Assembly: GCA_034770075.1 (NCBI GenBank)
Contig: CM068383.1
Location: forward strand, 35,965,094 to 36,029,093
Length of the DNA: 64,000 nt
Source of the DNA: Aralia elata
Taxonomy: Eukaryota; Streptophyta; Magnoliopsida; Apiales; Araliaceae
Direction: 5' to 3'
A program made the translations under genes and the position numbers. The notes beneath the pieces are model-generated. The model had not been told where the DNA came from. It ran no database searches and was given only the letters and a program-made list of their open reading frames with translations. The number at the start of each line of letters is the position of its first letter. The first letter of the stretch is position 1. This document shows, one piece after another, positions 49,448 to 60,593 of the stretch.

Positions 49448-51261
49448 TGAAAGTAGTATGCACACAAGCCAATCATATTTGATATGATGTAGCATATACT
49501 TTGTAATCTTATTCATTTATTAATAAAAGAATTGATTTTCTTAAAAAGCATTTTATATTATCTACATAGTGCTGTTATATTAAATATGATAAACCCATAG
49601 TTTTGAGCAATGCTTTTAGAATCATGATGGTGATCATGCTAATGAGATTTAAATTCTAGATAGCTCACAAACTAAAATTGTTCCTAATCGTTGGATTACT
49701 AAATTGGGGATTAGTGAATCCGGATAGATTAGTACATACGTTGCTTGCTCTTAGGAAGAGGATGATTGATCTCATAATCATTTGCGTGGAGACACTAAAG
49801 CAAGTATGTAGGTGCTTATTGGAGAATAAGTTCACTGAACGTGGCTCGCTAAGGAATACCTAATGGAGTTTTACTCGCCTTTCAATAGGAATTCCTATAG
49901 TGATAGTTGTACAAGTGATCCTTGGACTTGAGATCATCATAGTATCTTGTGTATGATGAGTTATACTTTGACATGTCCCTTAAGACCTTGTGGGTATATC
50001 AAAGGGTATGATTGGGTATAATTAGTTATACATGGAGATAGGTGAATGATCAACAAAGAATCTACCTCGTCTAGTAAAAGATGGGAATGTCCTATGTGAT
50101 TCGATAAATGATAATTCAGTAGTCCTTGGCCAAGGCAGAATGAAATTAGAAAGCAGTTTCTAATTTGCATTAATTAGAGTTATGCATTTGGGAATCGAAA
50201 TACATATAATTAAATAAAATAAGACTTGACAGTAAATCCATGTCTTATATTTAATTGGGACATTGTATAGTAGAACGATTGAATTGTACGGTAACTATTT
50301 ACTCAAAGGTTCTTTTGTGATTAATGTTGAAATCTATATTATCTGGAAAGTCGTTGATCGCTAAGGGGGCTTACCCTTATTGTAGAATAAATATTATTTA
50401 TTTAAATGAATTAAATAGTTTAATTTATTTATTTAAATAAGATTAGAATTGTTCTAATTGATTTATTCACAACCGGTTTAATATGGAGAACCTAAAGGGT
50501 CACACCGCAAAAGGAAAATATTTATTTAAGAAGTAAATGGCATAATTTTAATAATAAGTTAAGTGTATTTAAATTACTCTATGGAGATATAATAAATTGA
50601 ATAGCTTAATATTTATTATTTAATATTTTAGAAATATTAAATATAAATTAATAAGAGGAGTCTTATTATTATTATTACTTTTACTATTATTTAATTCCTA
50701 ATAGGGATTGGGAATTAATTAATAGAAATACTCTCCCATGGATTCCTAATTGGATTAGGAGCATTATTAATTAAAGGAGTTTAATTATAATACAAACCCT
50801 AATCCTAAATAGTTTAGGGTAGGGTTATTCCTACATCTATAAATAAGAGGGGTCTTATCATAGATTAGGGTTACACACTCTTGCATTAGATTGTGGAGAG
50901 CAATTTCTATAGAGATAGAAACTAGGATTTTGCCAAATACCCAACTTCTTGAATACTTGTTCTTCCTTGGTGGATCTCCTCTAGAGGCCAAACACTTAGG
51001 TGGCTAACGTTGATCAAAGGAAGGAATCACACCGTAGCATTCGAGGAGAACACGAAGGACTAGGAGTTGAACTTGTACCCGAGGAAGCTTTGTTCTACGA
51101 GGGTATAATTCTTATTCTCTTTATCTTTCGTTTATATCGTTAATTGAGCACAAGGATTGATCTTGGTGATGGTTTTATAAAATTTTAAAATCCGATTTTA
51201 TCGCTCTTCCGCACTATTTATGTAATTTAATTGCATGTTCGCGCTATATACAAACCTAACA
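49448..51261 (+). repeat. 5' LTR of copia D (1,814 bp)
   Basis: TGAAAGTAG...CCTAACA. Full length, used here as the reference for the other family copies. No gene; the short ORFs on both strands recur in every copy only because the LTR does. Confidence 0.93.
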
Positions 51262-51262
51262 G

Positions 51263-51274
51263 TGGTATCAGAGC
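51263..51274 (+). promoter_or_regulatory. Primer binding site, initiator tRNA-Met type (copia D)
   Basis: TGGTATCAGAGC, one base after the LTR. Confidence 0.95.
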
Positions 51275-52277
51275 CTAATCTTGTGCTAATTATCGATTTT
51301 GATGATTCCATGTATGTTTGATACGCGATTGGATCGAAATTTTTGGGCAGAAAAATTTTTCTGAATGAGCGAAGCGACGCAGCTGCGCCGCCTCCAGTTC
51401 ATTCTGGAGCGCAGCTGCGCCGAAACCCAGAATCGGTTTTTTTCTGGGGAGCAGCGCAGCTGCGCCGTTGCCCAGTTCATTCTGGGCGCAGTTGCGCCGG
51501 TAAGCAGAATCTGAAATATATTTTTTCTTCAATTAAAATAAATGGTTTATTTAATTGATATAAGTTTAAAATAAAGAGTTTATTTTATCTGGAATAGGAT
51601 TTCAGATTGCTAAAATTAAAGGAGTTTAATTTGGATTTGGTTTTTGATTAAAATAAAAGAGTTTATTTTGTTTCAAAACTAAATATTAGCAAAACGTTTG
51701 CCCATTAATTGATATCGATGCATATATGGAATGATTTTATTATTCATGGGATGAATGTTATTTATTGATACATATAGAGATATGTATGATAATAAATAGG
51801 GATTGATTATGGACTGTTGACTAATGTGTGATTGGATTTATTTTAGTAGATGCTTGAATGTATGGGTTTTGTAAATGGGGTCTGCGTACCTCGTCTTCTC
51901 TAATTTTTCTTAATGTAAATTCTATCTCCCTCCTATGTACTTCCCTTGACTGCTGATCAAGGTTTCTATTTATTGTAAATAGTTTTTGTAATAGGACTAG
52001 TTAGAATTAATTTTTTGAAGAATTGGAGACAAAGGAGCAAGGAGCGCTTGAAGACCCGTTTGTAATAGAGCCCGGGTTTAAATGTAATAGTTATATTTAA
52101 ATTTTATTCTTGCACCCTAGGTTTGACCTTTTGGTTCACTTGGTGGCTCTAGTGAACCAAACTAGAATAAAAGTCCATAATCAATCCGGGTAGAATATAG
52201 TATTCTATATGTGCATGCTTACTATATATATATTATATATTATCAAACATGTTTCGCATGTAAAATAATATGACGCG

Positions 52278-52314
<37 letters not shown>

Positions 52315-52946
52315 TGCACGCTAAACAAGATGAGACTAATAATAATAAACCCCTCAAAGAAATTATATTAAGTCTTAAGCGTTCAAAGATATTTAGAATA
52401 TCGAACGTCGCCTTCTAGCATGGTAAAGCAATAGAGTATTAAATGTTTAATATGAGTTTGTTGTGTCACCACAAGGCAAATATTAAATATTTAAGATGTT
52501 GCTTTATCACATTTGATGCTTATAAATAGACTGAACGATGCTGTTTTGTTGTGTCACCACAAGGACAGTGTTTTTCTTTCGAATATATGGAAGTGCTAGG
52601 TTGGACTTAACTTGGATAATTTTGATTCAGATGTGTCACCACTTGATCAAATAATCTAAGAGGCAAAATAAAAGGAGTTACATAGTGATGTAATTGACAA
52701 TAGTTGTCTACCTATTTATTTATATATCATTTGTTGTGTCACCACAAGGCTATATACATTTGAAATGGGGTCCTTAATCTCACTAGCAAAACTTTAATTT
52801 GATTTGCCGAACTATATATAGAGGGTAATATAGTTTGATGAAAAATAGTGGGAGATACCAATTTAAATAAAGACCTAATTTATTTTGGTAATTAATTAAA
52901 TGAATGAATGCTAAAATGTTGTCTATTTCACATGCAGAATTTAAAA
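51275..52946 (+). promoter_or_regulatory. Long leader of copia D with two kinds of repeated palindromes
   Basis: No gene. Near the primer site the word GCGCAGCTGCGC and close variants occur four times (51377, 51409, 51454, 51486), alternating with CCAGTTCATTCTGG (twice). Farther on, the word TTGTTGTGTCACCACAAGG occurs at 52458, 52546 and 52731, plus a degenerate copy at 52631. It can pair TTGTG with CACAA. An (AT)n run is at 52279-52312. Confidence 0.8.
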
Positions 52947-53610
52947 ATGTCAAACTCACTATCACTGCGTAGCATACTTGATGCTAACAAATTGACCGGA
53001 CCGAATTACACGGACTGGTTAAGGAATCTGAGAATTGTTCTTACTACTGAAAAGATTTCTTATGTCCTAAATTCGCCAGTCCCTGCAAGTGTTGCAGAAA
53101 CAGCCTCTGAGGAAGATATTGCTACTTTTAGAAAGTGGCAAGATGATGCAATCTTGGCTCAATGCATCATGCTCGCATCCATGAATAACGAGCTTCAGCG
53201 TCAGCATGAAACTATGGATGCTCCTACTATATTGCTGCACCTCAAAGAGTTGTATGGTGAACAAAGTAGGACTGCTAGATATCAGATATCTAAGGAGCTC
53301 TTCCGATCTCGTATGACCGAGGGCACTGCTGTTGAGACTCATGTCCTTAAGATGATCAATCTGATTGAACAACTTGGACAGCTTGGGTTCGTGATAGATG
53401 GGGAGTTAAGTCAAGATTTGATCTTGCGGTCACTCTCGGACACCTTCTCACAATTTGTTGTGAATTTTCACATGAATAAGTTGGACGTCAGCTTGCCTGA
53501 GTTACTTAACATGCTGAAAACTGCTGAAGGTCACTTCTCATCCAACAAGAACCAAGTCTTACTAGTGGATGATTCTTCCAAGAAAAGGAAGAGGCCCAAG
53601 GTATCTTCTG
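52947..53610 (+). pseudogene. Copia D gag
   Basis: The ATG at 52947 (MSNSLSLRSILDANKLTGPN) was chosen over the upstream in-frame ATG at 52908 because it starts the conserved copia gag N-terminus. The UBN2-type gag region follows: WLRNLRIVLTTEKISYVL, RKWQDDAILAQCIMLASM, LKELYGEQSRTARYQISKEL, LSQDLILRSLSDTFSQFVVN. The frame slips at about 53590-53610 within a Lys-rich stretch, after which the zinc knuckle is in another frame. About 220 residues are intact. Confidence 0.9.
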
Positions 53611-56231
53611 AAAAAGAAGAAAAACAAGAAGGCTAAGGGCAAGGCGAAAAGAAAGGATAATAAGAAACCTGATCCAGATAGCAAGGGAATTTGCTACCAT
53701 TGCAATAAGCCGGGACATTGGAAGAGGAACTGCAAGGAGTATCTTGCGGACCAAAAGAAGCTTGGAGAAGCTTCGACTTCCGATCTAGGTTTGTTCATGA
53801 TTGAAATTAATTTTTCTGAAAGTCAAAATTCTACTTGGGTATTGGATACCGGCTGTAGTTCTCACATATGTAATAATATGCAGGGACTAAGCAGAAGTAG
53901 GAAGCTGAACAAGGATGAAGTCGTCCTACGAGTGGGAAATGGAGCAAAGGTTGCTGCATTGGCTGTAGGGACTTATTGTTTAGCACTGCCTTCGGGCAAG
54001 TTCATTAGTTTAAATAATTGTTATTATGTTCCAACACTCATTAGAAACATTAATTCAATTTCTGTATTGGATATGGATGGTTTTGATATTATGATAAAGA
54101 ACAACAGTTGTTCTATTTATAATAAAAATGTTTTATATGGTGTTGGCAATTTACTGAATGGACTTTACATACTTGACTTGCATGAAAATATACTTCAAAT
54201 TGAACAAACTAAGAAAAGAAAAAGAGATGATGTTAATTATACCTTTATGTGGCACTGTAGACTCGGTCATATCAATGAAACAAGATTATCCAAGTTGCAT
54301 AAGGATGGGCTTTTAGAGCTATCTGATTATGAATCATATCCAACTTGTGAATCTTGTCTCATGGGTAAAATGACTAAATCTCCTTTTACTGGAAAAGGAG
54401 AAAGAGTTACAGAGTTGTTAGCGTTGGTACACACAGACGTTTGTGGACCTATGACAACGAATGGACGAGGAGGGTATTCTTATTTTATTACTTTCACTGA
54501 TGATCATTCTAGATTTGGATATGTGTATTTAATGAAATACAAATCTGAATCGTTTGAAAAGTTCAAAGAATTCAGAAGTGAAGTATAGAAACAAACTGGT
54601 AAGAGTATTAAGATTCTTCGATCGGATCGAGGAGGGGAATACTTGACCAATGAGTTTCTCAATTGTCTCAAAGAAAATGGTATAATCTCACAATGGACTC
54701 CACTAGGAACGCCACAGTTGAATGGTGTATCTGAAAGGAGAAATCGAACATTGTTGGACATGGTTCGTTCCATGATGAGTTTTACCGACCTTCCAGTATC
54801 CTTCTGGGGTTATGCCCTAGAATCGGCTGCATACCTACTTAACAAGGTACCTACCAAATCCGTCCCAAAGACTCCATATGAGATATGGATAGGGAGGAAA
54901 CCAAATCTTAAGCATGTTAAGACTTGGGGTTGTCCAACTTATGTCAAAAGGTTTGAGAATGATAAGCTGAAGACTAGATCTGACAAATGTAGATTTGTGG
55001 GATACCCTAAAGAAACATCAGGGTATTATTTCTATCATCCTACTGATCAAAAGGTGTTTGTTGCGAAACATGCTGCCTTCTCGGAAAAGGAGTTTATCCT
55101 TGAAGGGGTTAATGGGTGTAAGATATATCTTGAAGAAGTTCAAGAACCACAAAATACTACGGATCAAAGTCAGGTACCTGACCAAGTAGAAGAACCTACT
55201 ATACCACTACCTATTTGTAAATCTGGAAGAGTACCGAAGATACTTGAGAGGTATGGATTCATCATAGAGGATGATGATGAGGTAGGCATCATAGAATGAT
55301 GATCCATTGACTTACAAAGAGGCTATGAGTAGTGAAGACTCAGAGAAATGTCTAGAAGCCATGAAATCCGAGATGGACTCCATGTATGAAAACCAAGTAT
55401 GGACTTTGGTTTCACCACCTGAGGGCATTAAGCCTATTGGGTGTAAATGGGTCTTTAAGAGAAAGACTGGGGCAGATGGCAAGGTAGAGACCTATAAGGC
55501 CCGACTGGTTGCAAAAGGTTTCAAACAAAGACAAGGAGTTGACTATGATGAAACCTTCTCACCAGTAGCTATGCTCAAGTCCATTCGGATTTTGCTTGCG
55601 ATTGCAGCTTATTATGACTACGAGATTTGGCAAATGGACGTGAAAACGGCCTTCCTCAATGGAGAGCTTGAGGAGAATGTATATATGATACAGCCAGAGG
55701 GTTTTGTTTCAACGGTTGGAACAAACCAAGTCTGTAAGCTACAACGATCCATTTATGGATTGAAGCAAGCTTCTCGAAGGTGGAACATCCGTTTTGATGA
55801 GATAATCAAAAGGTTTGATTTTATCAAGAACGAGGATGAACCATGTGTGTACAAGAAGGTTAGTGGGAGCGCTATATCATTCCGTGTATTATATGTTGAT
55901 GATATATTACTGATAGGGAATGATGTTCCTATGCTACAGTCGATCAAAATTTGGTTATCTAAACACTTCTCCATGAAGGACTTGGGTGAGGCATCCTATA
56001 TTTTGGGGATAAAGATCTATAGAGATAGATCTAAAAGGATGTTGGGCTTGACCCAAGGAAAGTACATTGACTCAATGCTAAAGAGGTTTAGCATGGAAGA
56101 TTCCAAAAGAGGACTCATGCCGATGAGCCATGGAATACATCTCTCCAAGAAACAGGCCCCAAAGACACCTGAGGAGAGAGACCGTATGAGTAAGATTCCT
56201 TATGCTTCCGCAATAGGATCTATCATGTACG
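53611..56231 (+). pseudogene. Copia D pol: nucleocapsid knuckle, protease, integrase and RT (to the B insertion)
   Basis: Zinc knuckle CYHCNKPGHWKRNC at 53692-53733. Protease WVLDTGCSSHICN with DTG at 53845-53853. GAG-pre-integrase WHCRLGHINETRLSKLH and CESCLMGKM at about 54250-54380. Integrase catalytic residues in HTDVCGPM (about 54430), LRSDRGGEY (about 54615, after a TAG at 54586-54588) and NGVSERRNRTLLDMVRSMM (about 54724). A 2-nt deletion near 55293 shifts the frame before RT. RT has IGCKWVFKRK, YKARLVAKGFKQ, WQMDVKTAFLNG, the active site YVDD at 55892-55903 and LGEASYILGIKI. The ORF is cut in IMYG at 56231 by element B. Confidence 0.93.
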
Positions 56232-56236
56232 GTATG
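56232..56236 (+). other. Target site duplication GTATG, left copy
   Basis: GTATG at 56232-56236 is repeated at 62575-62579, immediately outside the two LTRs of element B. Removing B and one copy rejoins the copia pol frame. Confidence 0.95.
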
Positions 56237-56604
56237 TGATGAGTGTGTTTTATACACACAATTTGGGTACTTTTGGCCTTGATAATTTATAAGTCTTTGG
56301 GTATTTTATGTGATTTTATTGTATTTTTATCTTATTTTTAGATATTGTTGTTTTAGATTTCTTTTACGTGTTTCTATTGATTTTGTGTATTTTTATTGTG
56401 TTTTGTAGGAATTGAAATAAAAATCGTCAGATCTTTGTTTTGTAATGACATAAGGCCCGTGTTTGTTTATCCGTGGTTGGCATGTTTTATTTTGGAAATT
56501 AGTGTTTGGCGACGCTCGGTATAGAAGTAGATGACATTTGCGCTTTGGGTGTGCACAACGTCGACCAAGTCACAAGAGTGCTGACATTGGCACCAGCTAC
56601 AGCA

Positions 56605-56838
56605 GACCAGCGGGGCCTCGCCACAAACCAGCGAGGCCTTGCCAAGGCATACAGGGAGTTGCACCAGACCAGCGGGGCCTCGCCACAAACCAGCGAGGCC
56701 TTGCCAGGGCATACAGGGAGTTGCACCAGACCAGCGGGGCCTCGCCACAAACCAGCGAGGCCTTGCCAGAGCATACAGGGAGTTGTAATAGGCCAGCGGG
56801 GCCTCGCCACAAACCAGCGGGGCCTCGCCAATCTGCTG
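56605..56838 (+). repeat. 62-bp tandem repeat (3.7 units) in the LTR promoter of B
   Basis: Units start at 56605, 56667, 56729 and 56791. Each holds GCGGGGCCTCGCC and GCGAGGCCTTGCC separated by ACAAACCA. It sits 90 bp upstream of TATATAAG. The same array is in the 3' LTR (61002-61235). Confidence 0.92.
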
Positions 56839-56925
56839 AGTGCGATTCCAGCTGGCTTGTTAGTGCGATTTGAGCGGATTTTTGACCAAATATCTGATGC
56901 TTGGCTAGGGTTTTGGTAGAGGCAC

Positions 56926-56933
56926 TATATAAG
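56926..56933 (+). promoter_or_regulatory. TATA-like box of the B LTR
   Basis: TATATAAG in a plausible U3 position, about 690 bp into the LTR. Its counterpart in the 3' LTR is at about 61323. Prediction only. Confidence 0.5.
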
Positions 56934-58174
56934 ATCTGATTGGGGCTTCATATATGAAAACTAGGGATTGGGAGGCTACACTAAAACACCAATTTGAGAG
57001 CAAAAGTGCTGCAATACAAGGAAAAACTCAGCACAAGCCAAAGAACCAAGAAGGAAGGGATTGTCAAGGCATATCTAGACCTTGGGAGGCTGCACATACA
57101 TCATCAAGAGGAGCTTGAGGGCTACAAATCAAGAAAATTCCAGCAACAAGCTCAGGAGCAAACGAATGCCAAATGAAGAGGAAAAGCTAGAGATTGACAT
57201 CAACCAAGCAAGCAACATATGAATATCTTCTAAATGGGTTTTATCATCTCTTGCTTTCCTTTGAATTTGTATTTCAATTTTATGATGAACACCATGTGTT
57301 TGATGTTTTGCTTAGCTACCATGAACTAAAGCTTGTATTCTAAGATTTCAATGGAACCCAACACATAGTTGAATTGAATTCTCTCTCTATTGATTTTAGT
57401 TATTCATTTGTGAATTGATTGTCATAACCTTTACTTTCTAGATTAATTGCTTGGCCCGTAATTACCTTGGGAACCTATATGAACTTGACGAACGGATTAT
57501 AGGTTAAGACCTAGTTATGATAACATGCGAGAGTATAGATTGTTGTGGGTTATTAATCGGATTAAGTGACGCGTGTCTTATTAATTATCTGCAATAATAG
57601 ATATCTTGATAGTAGTTGGGATAGATATATACCTAATTACCGCATGCAACCAATTGAGAATCTAGTCTTAATGACTTCCGATGTGAAAGTTGGTAATTGA
57701 GGGGAGGATTAATTAGATTTGGTGACACGTGTCTATTAATCATTCCTGAAATTAGTCTCTTGATAGTGCATAGGATAGACATATACCTATGCACCGCTTA
57801 GGAAGATTCGTGATTGACCATCGACAGAGGCTCTTATGTAGTTTTGATTTCTCGGTTGTCAATTCGTATGTTATAACTAATTAAAAAGAGAGAGTTAGGA
57901 GATTCAAACGAAGTGTTGGGGGAAATTGCAATCTTAGACTTGTTAATATTAGATTTAATTATCTTTTACTTGATTATTATTATCTTATTCACTACCAACA
58001 ACAAAAATATCAAATCATCATTTGTCTAATTAAAATCAAGACGATATATAGTTGGTACTTGGGATACACTAGAACAATTCTCTGTGGGTTCGACAACTCT
58101 CTTATCATTATATTACTTGTTGACCGCGTATACTTGCGCATATTTATCGGTTGCGAAATCGATCAACAAGTTTT

Positions 58175-58192
58175 TGGCGCCGTTGCCGGGGA
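58175..58192 (+). promoter_or_regulatory. Primer binding site, tRNA-Asp type (element B)
   Basis: TGGCGCCGTTGCCGGGGA, identical to that of element A, six bases after the LTR. Confidence 0.95.
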
Positions 58193-58289
58193 ATTGTTCT
58201 TCTAGTGTTTTCCAATATTAATGACAATCGAATTGGTTTTAATTTAGACTTGTAAATAATTTGCTTATTATTTATTTTGTTTTCAGTGA

Positions 58290-59108
58290 ATGGATGAGCA
58301 TAATTATCAATGGGATTATGAGGGGATGACGCAACCAAGTTTGTCAAAACTTCTTGAGCAATTGCAAGAACAAGTTGCAATGCTTTCAAGGGCTGTTGAC
58401 ACCCTTAAAGGCCAGTCCACTCAAAATTCCTACAGTCAGAATCAAGCTGACTACTACCCAAACTACTATCAACCGGGTTGGCAAGATCATCCAAGCTTTT
58501 CTTGGGACAACAGTCAAGATCAATGCTTTGATCCAAGTCTCTCATACCATTCAGAATTTTCATTCCAGCCTCCACCACACCATGAGGATACATCTAATGT
58601 GGAGGAGATTCTTCCCTTGTTCATTGAGAAACAAGAATTGTTACAAAACCTCGAGAACCAAATGGCACAACTTGTTGAGGCAGTGCTTATTCACCCGCAA
58701 AGCACCTTACTTTGTATTACACAGACTAACCTTCTAGATGAGGGTGAAGAGCAATGTATGATGAATTCGCATAGTTGCAACGAAGCGGAAAGAAGGAGGG
58801 AGGAGCTCATGGATCATATCTCTCAAAATGAGGTTAGGTTGGCAAATATACAAGCTTCAGTGCAGAGCATCATGAACTATATTGCCAATTCTTACATTAT
58901 TCACCCTCAAAGCACCTTACCTAGCGATACTGAGATTGACCCTATAGAGGAAGGTGAAGAGGAGTGCTTGGTGGATGATCAAGGAAATGGCGCGGAGACG
59001 CACGAAGCTATTAGTGAAAATTTTGAGAGTGAACGTCCTATTGTGGATGATGATTCTGAGGTTGATGAGACGAGGAGCATGAATGGGGATCATGAAAAGG
59101 AAATTTAA
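58290..59108 (+). CDS. Element B ORF: gag C-terminus-like protein, 272 aa, intact
   Basis: An uninterrupted ORF beginning MDEHNYQWDY; the ATG follows an intron-acceptor-like TTTTCAG. Residues 15-35 form a Leu/Gln heptad segment (likely coiled coil). YYPNYYQPGWQDHPSFSWDN (about residues 50-69) matches the Gln/Asn-rich gag tail of Athila A (GWKNHLGFSWSNN). A helix FIEKQELLQNLENQMAQLV resembles A's ISIRNLENQLGQLAHV-like end. Two related acidic repeats follow: IHPQSTLL...LLDEGEEQC and IHPQSTLPS...PIEEGEEEC. The capsid-type gag domain and zinc knuckle are missing. The function is unknown; it may bind particles made by an autonomous partner. The intact frame may just reflect youth. Confidence 0.75.
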   Translation: MDEHNYQWDYEGMTQPSLSKLLEQLQEQVAMLSRAVDTLKGQSTQNSYSQNQADYYPNYYQPGWQDHPSFSWDNSQDQCFDPSLSYHSEFSFQPPPHHEDTSNVEEILPLFIEKQELLQNLENQMAQLVEAVLIHPQSTLLCITQTNLLDEGEEQCMMNSHSCNEAERRREELMDHISQNEVRLANIQASVQSIMNYIANSYIIHPQSTLPSDTEIDPIEEGEEECLVDDQGNGAETHEAISENFESERPIVDDDSEVDETRSMNGDHEKEI

Positions 59109-59348
59109 GACCAAGAAGTCACATTCGAGGTTTTTAAACCCATTGAACACCTATTGGTTCATGAAGAAGATCTTCATATCGATCTTGACACAAGTGCAAT
59201 AATTGATGATGCGGATGAGGAAAGCTTCTTCTTGCCATCGGATGATACGAAGTTTGAGGGTCACCAATCCGGCATGCATGCCATGCATATCAAAGAAATA
59301 ACAGCGAGGCGGCATGCTATGGTCATTTTCGCGATTGAGCCAGATTGA
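59109..59348 (+). pseudogene. Element B protease-tail remnant, in frame after the ORF stop
   Basis: After the TAA at 59106-59108 the same frame continues DQEVTFEVFKPIEHL, matching the end of the Athila A protease (DQEVTFNVFKSMKF), then an acidic tail to a TGA at 59346-59348. An internal ATG at 59154 opens 64 codons. This shows that B arose by internal deletion joining gag C-terminal and protease C-terminal sequence. Confidence 0.7.
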
Positions 59349-59362
59349 TAGGAAATAAAGGA

Positions 59363-59409
59363 GTCGGGCTAACGACTATAAACCAAGCGCTTCTTGGGAG
59401 GCAACCCAA
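59363..59409 (+). other. Conserved 47-bp post-pol block (copy in B)
   Basis: GTCGGGCTAACGACTATAAA...TTGGGAGGCAACCCAA. Matches 12613-12659 at 42 of 47 positions and keeps the AAGCGCT and TTGGG...CCCAA arms. Retained although all of pol between protease and this point is gone. Confidence 0.87.
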
Positions 59410-60593
59410 GTTCATTGTTTTGCTTTTGATTTTATTTGATTGCTTGTTAGTTTGTTTAATTGCATTTTAATTTCTTTAGTCAATTATTTTCAGGTAAGCA
59501 CCCAACTTAGAGATATTGAAAGATGATATCATTGGAGCTTGACAAGTTCTCAGGGAAGTCTTCTATCTTAATTTTTCCTATATCGGACATTGAGGACAAT
59601 GTCAAATTTAAGTTTGGGGGTAGTACTTCGTATTTGTGTATTTGCGTATTTATGTGTTTTTTATTTAGTTTTTATATGATTTAAGTATGTTTTCTTCTTA
59701 TTCAAAAAAAAAAAATATATTTATTTTCAGGATGTGTCTCTTGAGCATTGTTTTAATTTGATTTGAACTTTAATCCATGGTCTATGATAATGGCTTGTTT
59801 GAAGAGAATCTAACTCATGAGACGTAGACAATTGTTGCTTAGTCTTTGTGCTTATCGCTTATTGGTTATTATTTTGCTTATGCGTCCTTTCACTTTTATG
59901 CACTCACCCATGAGTATTGAGCTAGTCGTATGCTTAGAGAAGGCTTTTATAACCGAATGCTTGTGGGAAATATCTATAAACTCTAGTACTCGTTTAAACA
60001 TCACTTGAAATAAGGTATCCAAATTTGTTGGGTTTGATTTGTTGGTCATGTTGTGAGTTGAGATGGAGCGTAAAACGCACTCACTCATGGACACATGCTT
60101 AGGGGAGATAGAGCGTAAAACGCACTCTCTTATTTTTGTGACAAAAGAAAGAAAATGTTGTATTGCAAATCTTGCAGGGGGTTGAGATAGAGCGTAAAAC
60201 GCACTCACCCATATGAGCGTGCTTAAGGTTGAGATGGAGCATAAAATGCACTCACCTAGAGCCCTTGCGTCTCAAAATTTTTGGAATTGTGATTTGTATA
60301 CCTTTGTATTGAGTGATGTGTTAAGCATGTTATTTTGGAGTTATTTTGATTTTTTCATAAGGTAATGTGGTTCCACAAGTTCATCCGAGCTTGGTTGGTT
60401 TAGTGCTATTGGGTACTCACACACACACGGAAGGGACCTAAAGCATGACTAGCTAATTAATATTTTAGACTTGCAACGTTTTGTTTACTTTCTTGAGTTC
60501 CGTGTGTTGATACCTTTGAGACCATTGTCGGCTTATTAATTCATTGCTCAAGTTAGGTTGTATTAGAAATATTAATTTTTATAGTTTGTGTGT
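59410..60593 (+). other. Non-coding 3' internal region of element B with repeated stem-loops
   Basis: No gene. 59586-59620 holds GACATTG-AGGA-CAATGTC followed by a purine-tract-like AAGTTTGGGGG, about 1 kb before the real one. Four copies of GAGCGTAAAACGCACTC lie at 60066, 60111, 60190 and 60237 (the last GAGCATAAAATGCACTC). Confidence 0.8.

Larger units (their letters stand above)
56237..58168 (+). repeat. 5' LTR of element B
   Basis: TGATGAGTGTG...GATCAACA. Contains a 62-bp tandem repeat at 56605-56838 and TATATAAG at 56926-56933. No gene; short ORFs on both strands come from the tandem repeat. Confidence 0.93.

Noticed and set aside
49678..49863. 61-codon ORF repeated in several copia LTRs, with a 69-codon antisense ORF
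   Set aside because: Repeated only because the LTR is repeated; the frame is not preserved in all copies and no domain is visible.
56467..56919. ORFs on both strands with ARPRWFVARPRW- or NQRGLA-type repeats (also 60864-61316)
   Set aside because: They are translations of the 62-bp LTR promoter repeat in several frames.
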